From assembly GCA_029240015.1 (NCBI GenBank), contig JARBTU010000020.1, positions 1 through 13,570 of the forward strand: DNA of 13,570 nucleotides. Reading direction: 5' to 3'. Position numbers and translations under genes: made by a program. Under the pieces are notes generated by a model. That model was not told where the DNA came from. It did not search any database and saw nothing but the letters and a program-made list of their open reading frames with translations. Positions 1 to 6,869 of the stretch are shown in pieces (the first letter of the stretch is position 1; the number at the start of each line of letters is the position of its first letter). The DNA comes from Oscillospiraceae bacterium (GTDB taxonomy: Bacteria; Bacillota; Clostridia; Oscillospirales; Ruminococcaceae).

Positions 1-67
1 TATCAGCGTGTTTCATCTTGGTTCGGGCGTGGAATCAGTAAGACAAAAAAAGTTAGTCTATATAGTT

Positions 68-73
68 TATAAT
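68..73 (+). promoter_or_regulatory. Possible -10 element upstream of the HAD phosphatase gene
   Basis: A perfect TATAAT hexamer lies 31 bases upstream of the chosen start codon, in an AT-rich stretch. No convincing -35 hexamer is found at 16-18 bases upstream (the region is A-rich), so this is only a weak promoter call. The first 86 bases otherwise hold no gene that can be identified. Confidence 0.3.
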
Positions 74-104
74 ATAAGTATTAAAGTTGAAAATGGAGAC
101 CGGT

Positions 105-929
105 ATGAACATTAAATTAATTGCAACAGACCTTGACGGAACAATACTTGACAGCGAATCGAACCTTTCAAAAGCAAATGAGTTGGCTCTTCAAAAAGCG
201 ATAGAGCAAGGAATATTGGTGGTACCGTCTACAGGCAGGGTATTGAATCAACTGCCTCGGTCAATAAGTAGACTTAGCGGGGTACAGTATGTCATTTCTT
301 CGAATGGCGCAGTCATAACGGATATAAGACAAAATAAACACGTTTATTTAGACTTAATTTCTATCAATGCATTGAAATCGGTTCTGGAGGTACTTGACAA
401 ATACGAAGTTCTCTTGGAAATCTATCTGGACGACGAAGCTTATGTGCAAAAAAGCAGTTTAGAACATTTGGATGACTATCAGGTGCAAAGAATCTCGCGG
501 TGTTTATTAGAAAATTCCTGTACGGTGGTAGACAATCTGGAAAGACACATATTTCATACAAATGAGCCGGCAGAAAAATTAAACATCCGTTTTAAAAATA
601 TTGAGATCTATCAAAGTGTGTGGGCGGAGCTTGAAGCTCTTTCAGAAATTGCGGTCACTTCCTCTGGTTGGGATTGTATTGAGATTATTACTGCTACCGC
701 GAACAAAGGGAATGCGCTAAAATATTTGTGTGATATGCTTCATATTAGCAGAGAAAACGTTATGGCTATCGGAGACGGGCTCAATGACAAAGAAATGCTG
801 CAGTTTACGGGAGTATCTGTCGCCATGGGAAATTCTTCAGAAGAGCTGAAAAAAGAGGCGGATTTTATTACCCTTAAAAATATTGAAGACGGATTCGCTT
901 ATGCAATTCAAAAATATGCGTTGAAATAA
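105..929 (+). CDS. Cof-type HAD superfamily (subclass IIB) phosphatase
   Basis: A cytoplasmic haloacid-dehalogenase-type hydrolase of 274 residues, the usual size for Cof/YidA-like sugar-phosphate or nucleotide phosphatases. All four HAD motifs are visible: DLDGT at residues 9-13 (nucleophile Asp9, acid/base Asp11), STGR at 42-45 (motif II), Lys201 in the NKG segment (motif III), and GDGLND at 223-228 (metal-binding acidic residues). The region between motifs II and III is the C2B-type cap. The substrate cannot be read from sequence because Cof enzymes are promiscuous. In-frame starts also exist at 87 (TTG) and 93 (ATG), but GGAGA at 95-99 sits 5 bases before the ATG at 105, so 105 is preferred. 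It stands alone: no functional link to the next genes is evident and no clear terminator follows. Confidence 0.9.
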   Translation: MNIKLIATDLDGTILDSESNLSKANELALQKAIEQGILVVPSTGRVLNQLPRSISRLSGVQYVISSNGAVITDIRQNKHVYLDLISINALKSVLEVLDKYEVLLEIYLDDEAYVQKSSLEHLDDYQVQRISRCLLENSCTVVDNLERHIFHTNEPAEKLNIRFKNIEIYQSVWAELEALSEIAVTSSGWDCIEIITATANKGNALKYLCDMLHISRENVMAIGDGLNDKEMLQFTGVSVAMGNSSEELKKEADFITLKNIEDGFAYAIQKYALK

Positions 930-944
930 CAGATTATTTATCTA

Positions 945-973
945 TTGCAGATTTTTTAATTATTCGGTAAACT
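945..973 (+). promoter_or_regulatory. Candidate sigma-A-type promoter for the PH-domain gene pair
   Basis: TTGCAG at 945-950 and TAAACT at 968-973 are separated by 17 bases, each matching four of six positions of the vegetative consensus. It lies in the 84 bases between the HAD gene and the first PH-domain gene. In Bacillus subtilis the ydbST pair belongs to the sigma-W regulon, but I do not see a convincing sigma-W site here. Confidence 0.35.
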
Positions 974-1013
974 ATAGATACTAAAAATTTACATGAACAG
1001 ATTGGGATTGAAA

Positions 1014-1505
1014 ATGGATTATCAGAAACTTGACAAAAAGATTATCAGGTCATGGAGAATAGGGAAGCTCATTCGTCTTATTATACTGGCAATTATCTTT
1101 GGAACGCCGACGCTCATCTTATCCCTGTATGATTTCTTTAAACCTGCTGCTCCTTATGTTTACTTAGGAGTAGGCTTGTTGTTGTTTTATGCTTTTATCA
1201 CATTTATTTTTTATCCAATTATCGAATATCGTCAATGGGGGTACTTAATTACACAAGACAGAGTGGAAATTAAGCACGGAATCTTTTTTATACAAACGTC
1301 AGTTATTCCCATATTAAGGATTCAGCATATTACCATTTCTCAAGGTCCGATTAACAGAAAGCTCGGTTTGTCAAGCGTTGAGATACACACGACAAGCAGT
1401 GATTTTACAATTGAAGGACTTCAAGACGAACAAGCTCAATACGTAGCCGAAGTGCTGAAATCAAGACTTTATATAAGGCTTGAAAAAAACAATAATGAAG
1501 GTTAG
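1014..1505 (+). CDS. Bacterial PH-domain membrane protein, YdbS-like
   Basis: A 163-residue membrane protein with two hydrophobic segments (about residues 19-40 and 49-70) followed by one cytosolic bacterial PH domain (bPH_2, formerly DUF304; about 72-150). The domain shows the family hallmark Arg-Ile-Gln-His-Ile followed by a Gly-Pro-Ile-x-Arg-x-x-Gly-Leu stretch (about 102-119). Size, topology and the YdbT-like gene downstream match the YdbS-YdbT pair of Bacillus, a membrane complex linked to envelope stress and resistance to some antimicrobial peptides. The exact molecular activity of the family is unknown. An in-frame ATG at 993 would add seven residues, but no ribosome binding site precedes it. 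GGGA at 1004-1007, six bases before 1014, supports the internal start. It is followed after 8 bases by its partner gene. Confidence 0.8.
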   Translation: MDYQKLDKKIIRSWRIGKLIRLIILAIIFGTPTLILSLYDFFKPAAPYVYLGVGLLLFYAFITFIFYPIIEYRQWGYLITQDRVEIKHGIFFIQTSVIPILRIQHITISQGPINRKLGLSSVEIHTTSSDFTIEGLQDEQAQYVAEVLKSRLYIRLEKNNNEG

Positions 1506-1513
1506 GGTGTAAG

Positions 1514-2956
1514 ATGACTTTTAAACATAGACGCGGGCACTTTTTCATCTTGTTTGACAAACTTTCTAGAATTCCTTTGCTTGTGGCCACGGTTATTTTG
1601 AGTTATTTATTATTTAAAGATTTTGATGCTGAATCGTTGATTGCAGCTGTATTTTTAGGGTTTAGCCCATTAGCCGGAATTGTAAAATATATATGCACTT
1701 TTTACACAATTGAGGAAAATCATCTTATTATTGAGTCTGGCGTTTTTTATAAACAAAGAACAGAGATTTCACTGCATACAGTTTCGACAGTGGATTTATC
1801 TCAGAATATTCTGTTCCAGCTTTTTAGAGTTTATAAGATTAAGCTCGATAATGAAAGTCAATCAGGGGGAGCAGGGGATAAGGCTGAAGTTACTCTTGCA
1901 TTGAAAGCTTATGAGGCTTTTATGTTTAAACAAATTATTACACAATATTCAGCGGTGGAACAACGTGCCGATGTTGTGGATGATAGAGAACAAATTATTG
2001 ATGAAATAAAAGCTGGTCCAAAAGAATTTATAAAACTGGGACTATTGCAATCAAAGGTTACGTATTTTATTATAGGCGGACAACTTTCAGCTCTAATTAT
2101 TGGATTAATATCAGTGCACATAACAGGTTCAAATGTGGAAGACTTTATTGATATAATAGTTAGTAATGTTTCTTTGTGGACGATTCTGATTGCAATATTT
2201 TTGTTTTATGGAATAGCTCTTTTAATTTCCGTGTCAGGTTCGTTAATTAAATATAATAATTTCAGGTTATCCGCAAACAACGATGTATTAAAAGTTGAAT
2301 ATGGACTGTTTGAAAAAAAGGCGTTCTCGTTAAGAAAAAATAAGATAAACGGAGTCGTTCTGGAACAAAATCTTTTGATGCGTTTGTTTCGGGTATATTC
2401 TGTCCAAGTGCTGGTGATTGGTTATGGAGACAAATCAGATGAAGAAGCGAACGAACAGGCAATTATTTTTCCAATCGCAAGAATGGATAAAATCAAGATG
2501 ATATTACAGAAGTTCTTACCCGATTTTGAGGTGAATGATCAATTAATCAAATCCTCCAAAAAAGCGATAAAATATTATTTTTATAGGTTTGGGTTCGTAT
2601 TGCTTCTGATAATTTCCGTTGCAGCATTTTTTACAAAGAGCGTTCCGATTATTGTGTTTTTCAGCTTTCTAATTATTTTATCCGTTGTCAGCAAAATATT
2701 ACAATATTATAATTCAGGCATTTATTGTGGCAAGAAAAATGTGATATTATGCTTTGGCGGGTATCATAAAAATACCCAGATCATCAGAACATCAAGCATA
2801 GAAAGTGTTCGCTCCACCGGGAGCAGATTTAAGCAAAAAAAAAGCATTACAATAATAGGAATCGATTTCATTGCACCTAAGTTAAAAGCAAACCTGACTG
2901 GGAATAATCTTCCGCTAGAGCAGTATGAAAAACTTAAGAGTGTGATTGATTATTAA
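1514..2956 (+). CDS. Multi-PH-domain membrane protein, YdbT-like
   Basis: A 480-residue membrane protein with three units, each a pair of hydrophobic segments followed by a bacterial PH (DUF304) domain. Membrane pairs lie near residues 20-34/42-62, 182-203/221-243 and 357-372/377-396; PH domains lie near 64-145, 246-332 and 400-475. PH units one and two share an obvious internal repeat: a Gln-Asn-(Ile/Leu)-Leu ... Leu-Phe-Arg-Val-Tyr segment appears at 97-107 and again at 285-295. The third unit is more diverged. This layout is that of YdbT, the larger partner of YdbS. The start follows AGGG at 1504-1507, which overlaps the stop codon of the upstream gene, so the two genes are surely cotranscribed and probably form one complex. 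A hairpin terminator follows 30 bases after the stop. Its role in envelope stress is by analogy only. Confidence 0.8.
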   Translation: MTFKHRRGHFFILFDKLSRIPLLVATVILSYLLFKDFDAESLIAAVFLGFSPLAGIVKYICTFYTIEENHLIIESGVFYKQRTEISLHTVSTVDLSQNILFQLFRVYKIKLDNESQSGGAGDKAEVTLALKAYEAFMFKQIITQYSAVEQRADVVDDREQIIDEIKAGPKEFIKLGLLQSKVTYFIIGGQLSALIIGLISVHITGSNVEDFIDIIVSNVSLWTILIAIFLFYGIALLISVSGSLIKYNNFRLSANNDVLKVEYGLFEKKAFSLRKNKINGVVLEQNLLMRLFRVYSVQVLVIGYGDKSDEEANEQAIIFPIARMDKIKMILQKFLPDFEVNDQLIKSSKKAIKYYFYRFGFVLLLIISVAAFFTKSVPIIVFFSFLIILSVVSKILQYYNSGIYCGKKNVILCFGGYHKNTQIIRTSSIESVRSTGSRFKQKKSITIIGIDFIAPKLKANLTGNNLPLEQYEKLKSVIDY

Positions 2957-2986
2957 GAATAGGAGCGGCTCCAAAAGGGTTTTATT

Positions 2987-3023
2987 AGGTTGATTATAGC
3001 TTGTCTATAGTCAACCTTTTCGT
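2987..3023 (+). terminator. Rho-independent terminator after the PH-domain operon
   Basis: A 13-base-pair stem (arms 2987-2999 and 3005-3017, one G-T wobble) with a 5-base loop is followed by a T-rich run beginning at 3017. It ends the YdbS/YdbT transcript and insulates the collagen-like gene downstream. Confidence 0.8.
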
Positions 3024-3032
3024 TTATAAAAA

Positions 3033-3060
3033 ACAGAAGTTGTCAAGCATGCATATAGTA
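3033..3060 (+). promoter_or_regulatory. Candidate sporulation sigma-K promoter for the collagen-like gene
   Basis: AC at 3033-3034, then 17 bases, then CATATAGTA at 3052-3060, which fits the sigma-K -10 pattern CATANNNTA and the usual spacing. It lies about 75 bases upstream of the start of a collagen-like, spore-surface-type protein, which is the kind of gene sigma-K transcribes in the mother cell. The motif is short and the region is AT-rich, so a chance match is possible. A sigma-A-like pair overlaps it and is listed separately. Confidence 0.4.
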
Positions 3061-3068
3061 TATAGCAT
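3040..3068 (+). promoter_or_regulatory. Alternative sigma-A-like promoter overlapping the sigma-K candidate
   Basis: TTGTCA at 3040-3045 (five of six matches) and TAGCAT at 3063-3068 (four of six) are 17 bases apart. If this is the working promoter, the collagen-like gene could be expressed in vegetative cells. Sequence alone does not decide between the two. Confidence 0.3.
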
Positions 3069-3123
3069 GGATGCAAATAGTTAGTTTGTAATTTTTGCCT
3101 GTTTTGTTTAACTTAAATGCAAT

Positions 3124-3128
3124 GGAGG
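3124..3128 (+). promoter_or_regulatory. Strong ribosome binding site fixing the collagen-like start
   Basis: GGAGG sits 8 bases before the ATG at 3137. The same frame stays open back to a TTG at 3095 that lacks a ribosome binding site, so the shorter protein is the supported one. Confidence 0.85.
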
Positions 3129-3136
3129 TAAATTTA

Positions 3137-4198
3137 ATGAGTAATATAGCGCTACAAGTAGAACGATTGCCCGGAGGGATTATTGCGGGCTTAAGTAATG
3201 TAGTATTTAATACAATTGTATATTCACAGGGAAATATAAGTTACAACACCTCAACAGGGGTGATAACTTTTAATGAATCAGGAAGGTATGTTATTAATTG
3301 GTGGGTAGCCACGCAATCGGCTCAATCTCCCGATGGAATTCTTTTTGCTCTTTCTTCTTCTCAAGGAGACCTTCTAGAGGGGAATTCGCCAACTAAAATA
3401 GGGGAAACTGTGGGCGTGGGAATCATCGATGTCGTGTCGGCACCGGTGACAGCTTCATTAGCAAATGCGACTACGGGGAATATTTCCTATGCTTCCGCAA
3501 TGCCTGTAAAAGCGACTCTTGTTGTCATCCAAGATGATATAGTAGAGGAAGGTCCAACAGGCCCGACAGGAGATATCGGTCCAACGGGCTCAACAGGACC
3601 GACAGGGGATACAGGTCCAGCAGGGGTAATAGCGGATACGATGGGGTGCTTTGCAGTAGACCAATTTGCAAACATTCTTTTGCAAATGATTACAGCATAT
3701 CCCGGCACATGGACGGTTTTCTCCAGTTCTTTGGCTTCTTATTCAGGTGCACCGCTGGATTTGTATACGTCTCCAGATGCGACAGGCCCGGGGCTTTTGC
3801 GGCTGGTAGATGTCAATAATGACTATGAGATATTGCCGATAGCCAATATTACGGGGATATATCCGGGAGATGGAACCATATATGATCCATCTTTCACCTA
3901 TCTCACGCCACCGGATCCTTTGCCGGTCGGATGTGATACCAATATGATTGCGGCAATACAATCCTTATTGCCGATTGGGACTACTGTCGAAATACGTATG
4001 GGTCCAACCATTTCTGCTTCAGGAGATGTATATCAAAATGAACTGGGTGTTTTGGTGCTTTCTGATATTGATGGAAATACACCAATATTTATATTTACAC
4101 CAAATATTCTTCGCATCTTTACCAGCGGAAGTCCTGTTACGTTGGTGGAGGGAAGGTCGGCAACTCAAAAGCCTAAAATCTTTATAGATCATGAGTAA
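3137..4198 (+). CDS. Collagen-like, probable spore-surface (exosporium-type) protein
   Basis: A 353-residue protein with three parts. Residues 1 to about 134 are a Ser/Thr/Asn/Gly-rich, beta-rich domain resembling the C1q/TNF-like modules of bacterial collagen-like proteins. Residues 139-163 are eight Gly-X-Y triplets, mostly Gly-Pro-Thr, with Gly-Asp-Ile, Gly-Ser-Thr and Gly-Asp-Thr variants. Residues about 164-353 form a separate domain with two cysteines (171 and 266) and many beta-strand-like segments. Thr in the Y position is the O-glycosylation site type used in BclA-family spore proteins. There is no Sec signal peptide or membrane anchor, as expected for spore-surface proteins assembled from the mother cell. 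Unlike BclA, the beta-sandwich-like domain precedes the collagen stretch. The gene is monocistronic and converges on a sugar-biosynthesis operon ending in a glycosyltransferase, which suggests (inference) that this protein is its acceptor. Spore localisation is not proven. Confidence 0.7.
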   Translation: MSNIALQVERLPGGIIAGLSNVVFNTIVYSQGNISYNTSTGVITFNESGRYVINWWVATQSAQSPDGILFALSSSQGDLLEGNSPTKIGETVGVGIIDVVSAPVTASLANATTGNISYASAMPVKATLVVIQDDIVEEGPTGPTGDIGPTGSTGPTGDTGPAGVIADTMGCFAVDQFANILLQMITAYPGTWTVFSSSLASYSGAPLDLYTSPDATGPGLLRLVDVNNDYEILPIANITGIYPGDGTIYDPSFTYLTPPDPLPVGCDTNMIAAIQSLLPIGTTVEIRMGPTISASGDVYQNELGVLVLSDIDGNTPIFIFTPNILRIFTSGSPVTLVEGRSATQKPKIFIDHE

Positions 4199-4216
4199 CC
4201 AGACGTTTTAATGCAT

Positions 4217-4266
4217 TAAAAGGCTGTATCTTCTTGTTAATCAATAAGAAGATACAGCCTTTTATA
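4217..4266. terminator. Bidirectional terminator between convergent transcription units
   Basis: A perfect 18-base-pair stem (arms 4218-4235 and 4246-4263) extends by one A-T pair outward and a few weaker pairs inward, leaving a small A/T-rich loop. TTTT runs lie at the 3' foot in both directions. It sits between the stops of the collagen-like gene (4198) and the glycosyltransferase (4283) and should end both transcripts. Confidence 0.9.
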
Positions 4267-4282
4267 TAAGATAGTTGGAATT

Positions 4283-5527
4283 TCAAAGTTTTAAAAAATT
4301 TAGGTAATAGTTGTCATCAGTCTTATATAAGCGTACTCCATGATGGGCAAAGGTGCTTACCATTTTCCCGAAGATATTTTGATTTGCGGCAGTACACACG
4401 ATTTCTCCGTCTTGTTTGCACAGTTCTGAAAGATTGTTGAGCAACTCCTCGAGGTTTGGTAATTTGTCAGATTCACTTTCAAGAAGGATATAATCATATT
4501 GCCTCTCACCAAAGGAGTGTTTTACATTAGAAAGATCCGCATGGGTGCAGTATTCACAGATGGTTTTTAAATCAGTGAGATTGGATGGGTTTTCACTGAG
4601 GTAATATAAATTTACAGTACTACTGCCCCTCATCTTACACATATTTTTAATTTGGAGGAGTGTCGCACCGCATGAACTACCAATTCCTAAAACGTTGATA
4701 TCACTTTTACCACTATAGTTAAGAATATTGATCACTTTAGCATCCGAGAAGGTTGCCTGCCAGGAATTTACACCAAATTTTGAGATGAACAGCAAGTTGT
4801 TTCGTTCGGCAAGGTTGTTTTTTCGGTATTCATTGTTAAACGTGACCGATCCATAATGGTGTACAAACGTATCCTTCGCAAGAATCAATTTATACCCTAG
4901 CCTTCTTATACTGAAACTGATGGCGTCATCATCATACGCACCCGGATTGAAATCCTCATCGAATCCCCCCAGAGACTGCTGTATACTTGTTCTGAAGAGT
5001 GTGGTATAGGTCACAAGCTTCATTCGTTCTTCCCAAAGACGCGGATTGCTTTTATTATATTCGCGTGCCTTTTGCTGCATCTCGTCCATGGTGTGATAAT
5101 CGAGAAATATCTGCTGATTATTGGAAGAAGCGTTGCATATAGGGGCGACTACGCCAATTTTTTCATCCGATTCCATACAGGCAATCAAATTGTCAAGCCA
5201 ATGGTAAGTTACCACAATATCATTGCTCAGGTTTAATGTGTATTTACCTTTGGCAGCCCGAAAACCATAATTTATTGCTTTGTCAACACCAATATTTTCA
5301 GGAAAACTGAATTTTGTTTGATTAGGCAAGCTATCGAAATATTCTTTTGTTCCATCTGATGAGCCGTTATCAATCGTTATCAATTCAAAGTTGATGTGTG
5401 AAGTATATTGATATAAACTTTCAACGCACTCTTTTGTGTATTTCAAGTTGTTATAAGCCAAGACGACAATGGTTACCAACGGCTGATTTACGGCAATATT
5501 GTCAGAGGATGTTACAATGGGTTCCAT
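4283..5527 (-). CDS. Family 2 glycosyltransferase with extra Rossmann-like C-terminal domain
   Basis: A soluble 414-residue protein with no membrane segment. Residues about 16-255 are a GT-A fold family 2 glycosyltransferase: the VTIVVLAYN strand at 18-26, DNGSSDGT at 53-60 (nucleotide binding), Ser-Asn-Asp at 101-103 in the DXD position, Gly-Gly-Phe-Asp at 187-190, an acidic Tyr-Asp-Asp-Asp at 198-201 (catalytic base region), and His-His-Tyr-Gly at 223-226. Residues about 262-414 are a second domain with a Gly-x-Gly-x-x-x-Gly turn at 281-287, resembling a SAM-dependent methyltransferase Rossmann core but without clearly recognisable downstream motifs. It is the last gene of the operon, 25 bases after rfbH, with AAGGAGAT at 5535-5542. 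It probably transfers the sugar made by the operon; the acceptor is unknown. The C-terminal domain may be a true methyltransferase, a degenerate one, or a binding domain. Confidence 0.8.
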   Translation of the reverse strand: MEPIVTSSDNIAVNQPLVTIVVLAYNNLKYTKECVESLYQYTSHINFELITIDNGSSDGTKEYFDSLPNQTKFSFPENIGVDKAINYGFRAAKGKYTLNLSNDIVVTYHWLDNLIACMESDEKIGVVAPICNASSNNQQIFLDYHTMDEMQQKAREYNKSNPRLWEERMKLVTYTTLFRTSIQQSLGGFDEDFNPGAYDDDAISFSIRRLGYKLILAKDTFVHHYGSVTFNNEYRKNNLAERNNLLFISKFGVNSWQATFSDAKVINILNYSGKSDINVLGIGSSCGATLLQIKNMCKMRGSSTVNLYYLSENPSNLTDLKTICEYCTHADLSNVKHSFGERQYDYILLESESDKLPNLEELLNNLSELCKQDGEIVCTAANQNIFGKMVSTFAHHGVRLYKTDDNYYLNFLKL

Positions 5528-5534
5528 AGATGTT

Positions 5535-5542
5535 ATCTCCTT
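5535..5542 (-). promoter_or_regulatory. Ribosome binding site of the glycosyltransferase gene
   Basis: AAGGAGAT on the minus strand lies 7 bases before the ATG at 5527, a near-consensus site that fixes the start. Confidence 0.8.
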
Positions 5543-5552
5543 ATTTCTGGTA

Positions 5553-6869
5553 TCAAACTGAGCCTAAAAAAACATCGAATTTACTAACCATATACTCCAA
5601 ATGTTCTGTAGTAAGCCCCGGATAAACGCCGATGAAGAAAGTGTTTTCCAACACGGCATCCGCATTTTCGAGAGTCCCCGATACACGTAAATCGACGTGC
5701 TTGTATGCTGGGTGTTTTATGATATTTCCCGAGAAAAGCATTCTGGTTTCGATATGGTTATCTTCAAGGAATTTTACGATGTCCCGACGGCTGAAACCAC
5801 ACTCAGGTCTTAGCGTCAACGGCAAAGCAAACCATGATGGATCGGACTTTGGAAGAGCTTTAGGCAATATGAAATACTTCTCGTGCTTCTTCAAAGCATC
5901 ATAAAGCATCTTAAAGTTTTTCTTTCGTTTAGCGCTGAATTCTGGCAGTTTCTTCAACTGTTCGATGCCCATCGCACACTGTATGTCCAGTGGCTTGAGG
6001 TTATACCCGATATTGTTGTATACATATTTATGGTCATAACCAAACGGCAGACTTTCATAGGAATGACTGAATCGGCGTCCACATGCTCCGTTTGGATTTG
6101 CTTCTCCTGTATCACAAAAGCAAGCTCTGCCCCAGTCACGAATGGATAATGCTTGCTTGTATATTTCATGGTTGTTTGTCAACAGTGCGCCGCCTTCTCC
6201 CATGGAGATGTGATGCGCCGCATAGAAACTGTAAGTCGAGATATCTCCGAAACTGCCGCATAGCTTGCCGTCATAGCGAGAATCAAGCGCATCGCACGTA
6301 TCTTCAATAACATAGAGATGATGCCGAGCGGCAAAATTCATAATGAAATCCATGTCGGCGGGATTGCCGAGAGTATGGGCGACCACAATAGCGCGGGTTC
6401 GTTCGGATAGTGCCAATTCCAAAAGCGAGGCATCCAGATTATAGGTGCCTTCTTCAATATCCACTAATACAGGGGTAAGTCTGTTCTGAAGTATCGGGTT
6501 AAGTGTTGTAGGGAAAGCCACCGCGGCGGTAATGACTTCATCTCCGGGAACCATAGGATTGTCGAGGAGGGGAGAGCACAATGCGCTTATAGCCAAAAGA
6601 TTTGCTGATGATCCCGAGTTGGTCACCAACCCGTAATTCATACCCATGTGTGCAAGAAAACCTTTCATGAACTCTTTGCCTTTAGGTCCCAATGTAAGCC
6701 AAAAATCAAGAACACTGTCCACCATCGCAAGCATTTCTTTTTCGTCATACACCCGCCCGGCATAATGAACTCTTGATTCGTTCGGCGTAAAATGACGCTC
6801 TTTCTCCCGAAGCTGATAAAGCAAGGTCACGCGCTCCAGAATTTCTGATCTTAGTTGTTGTTCATTCAT
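5553..6869 (-). CDS. rfbH: CDP-4-dehydro-6-deoxyglucose 3-dehydrase (RfbH/DdhC/E1)
   Basis: A 438-residue PMP-dependent, iron-sulfur enzyme of the DegT fold that removes the C3 hydroxyl of CDP-4-keto-6-deoxyglucose, committing the sugar to the 3,6-dideoxy series. The diagnostic feature is His220 in place of the Schiff-base lysine (Ala-Ala-His-His then Met-Gly-Glu-Gly-Gly), the same residue number as in the Yersinia E1 enzyme. [2Fe-2S] ligand candidates are Cys192, Cys250, Cys252 and Cys263. The first spacing of 57 residues and the C-x-C pair match E1 exactly, but the last gap is ten residues instead of seven. The full-length match includes Gly-Asp-Glu-Val-Ile-Thr at 109-114 and Pro-Ser-Trp-Phe near 350. 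The ATG overlaps the stop of the upstream aminotransferase as ATGA, with GGAGGG at 6875-6880. Its electron-donating reductase (RfbI/E3 type) is not in the window. Confidence 0.92.
   Translation of the reverse strand: MNEQQLRSEILERVTLLYQLREKERHFTPNESRVHYAGRVYDEKEMLAMVDSVLDFWLTLGPKGKEFMKGFLAHMGMNYGLVTNSGSSANLLAISALCSPLLDNPMVPGDEVITAAVAFPTTLNPILQNRLTPVLVDIEEGTYNLDASLLELALSERTRAIVVAHTLGNPADMDFIMNFAARHHLYVIEDTCDALDSRYDGKLCGSFGDISTYSFYAAHHISMGEGGALLTNNHEIYKQALSIRDWGRACFCDTGEANPNGACGRRFSHSYESLPFGYDHKYVYNNIGYNLKPLDIQCAMGIEQLKKLPEFSAKRKKNFKMLYDALKKHEKYFILPKALPKSDPSWFALPLTLRPECGFSRRDIVKFLEDNHIETRMLFSGNIIKHPAYKHVDLRVSGTLENADAVLENTFFIGVYPGLTTEHLEYMVSKFDVFLGSV

Noticed and set aside
1..115. Open frames running in from the left edge that could be the 3' end of another gene.
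   Set aside because: Two frames stay open for 24-38 codons but neither gives a recognisable protein tail, so no partial gene is called.
3549..3627. Short GC-rich tandem repeats that might be taken for a CRISPR array or minisatellite.
   Set aside because: The 9-base period encodes Gly-X-Y collagen triplets in frame; there are no spacers of regular length.
3487..3708. An antisense open frame with Pro-Val-Gly repeats across the collagen triplets.
   Set aside because: The repeat is simply the reverse complement of the Gly-Pro-Thr codons of the real gene.
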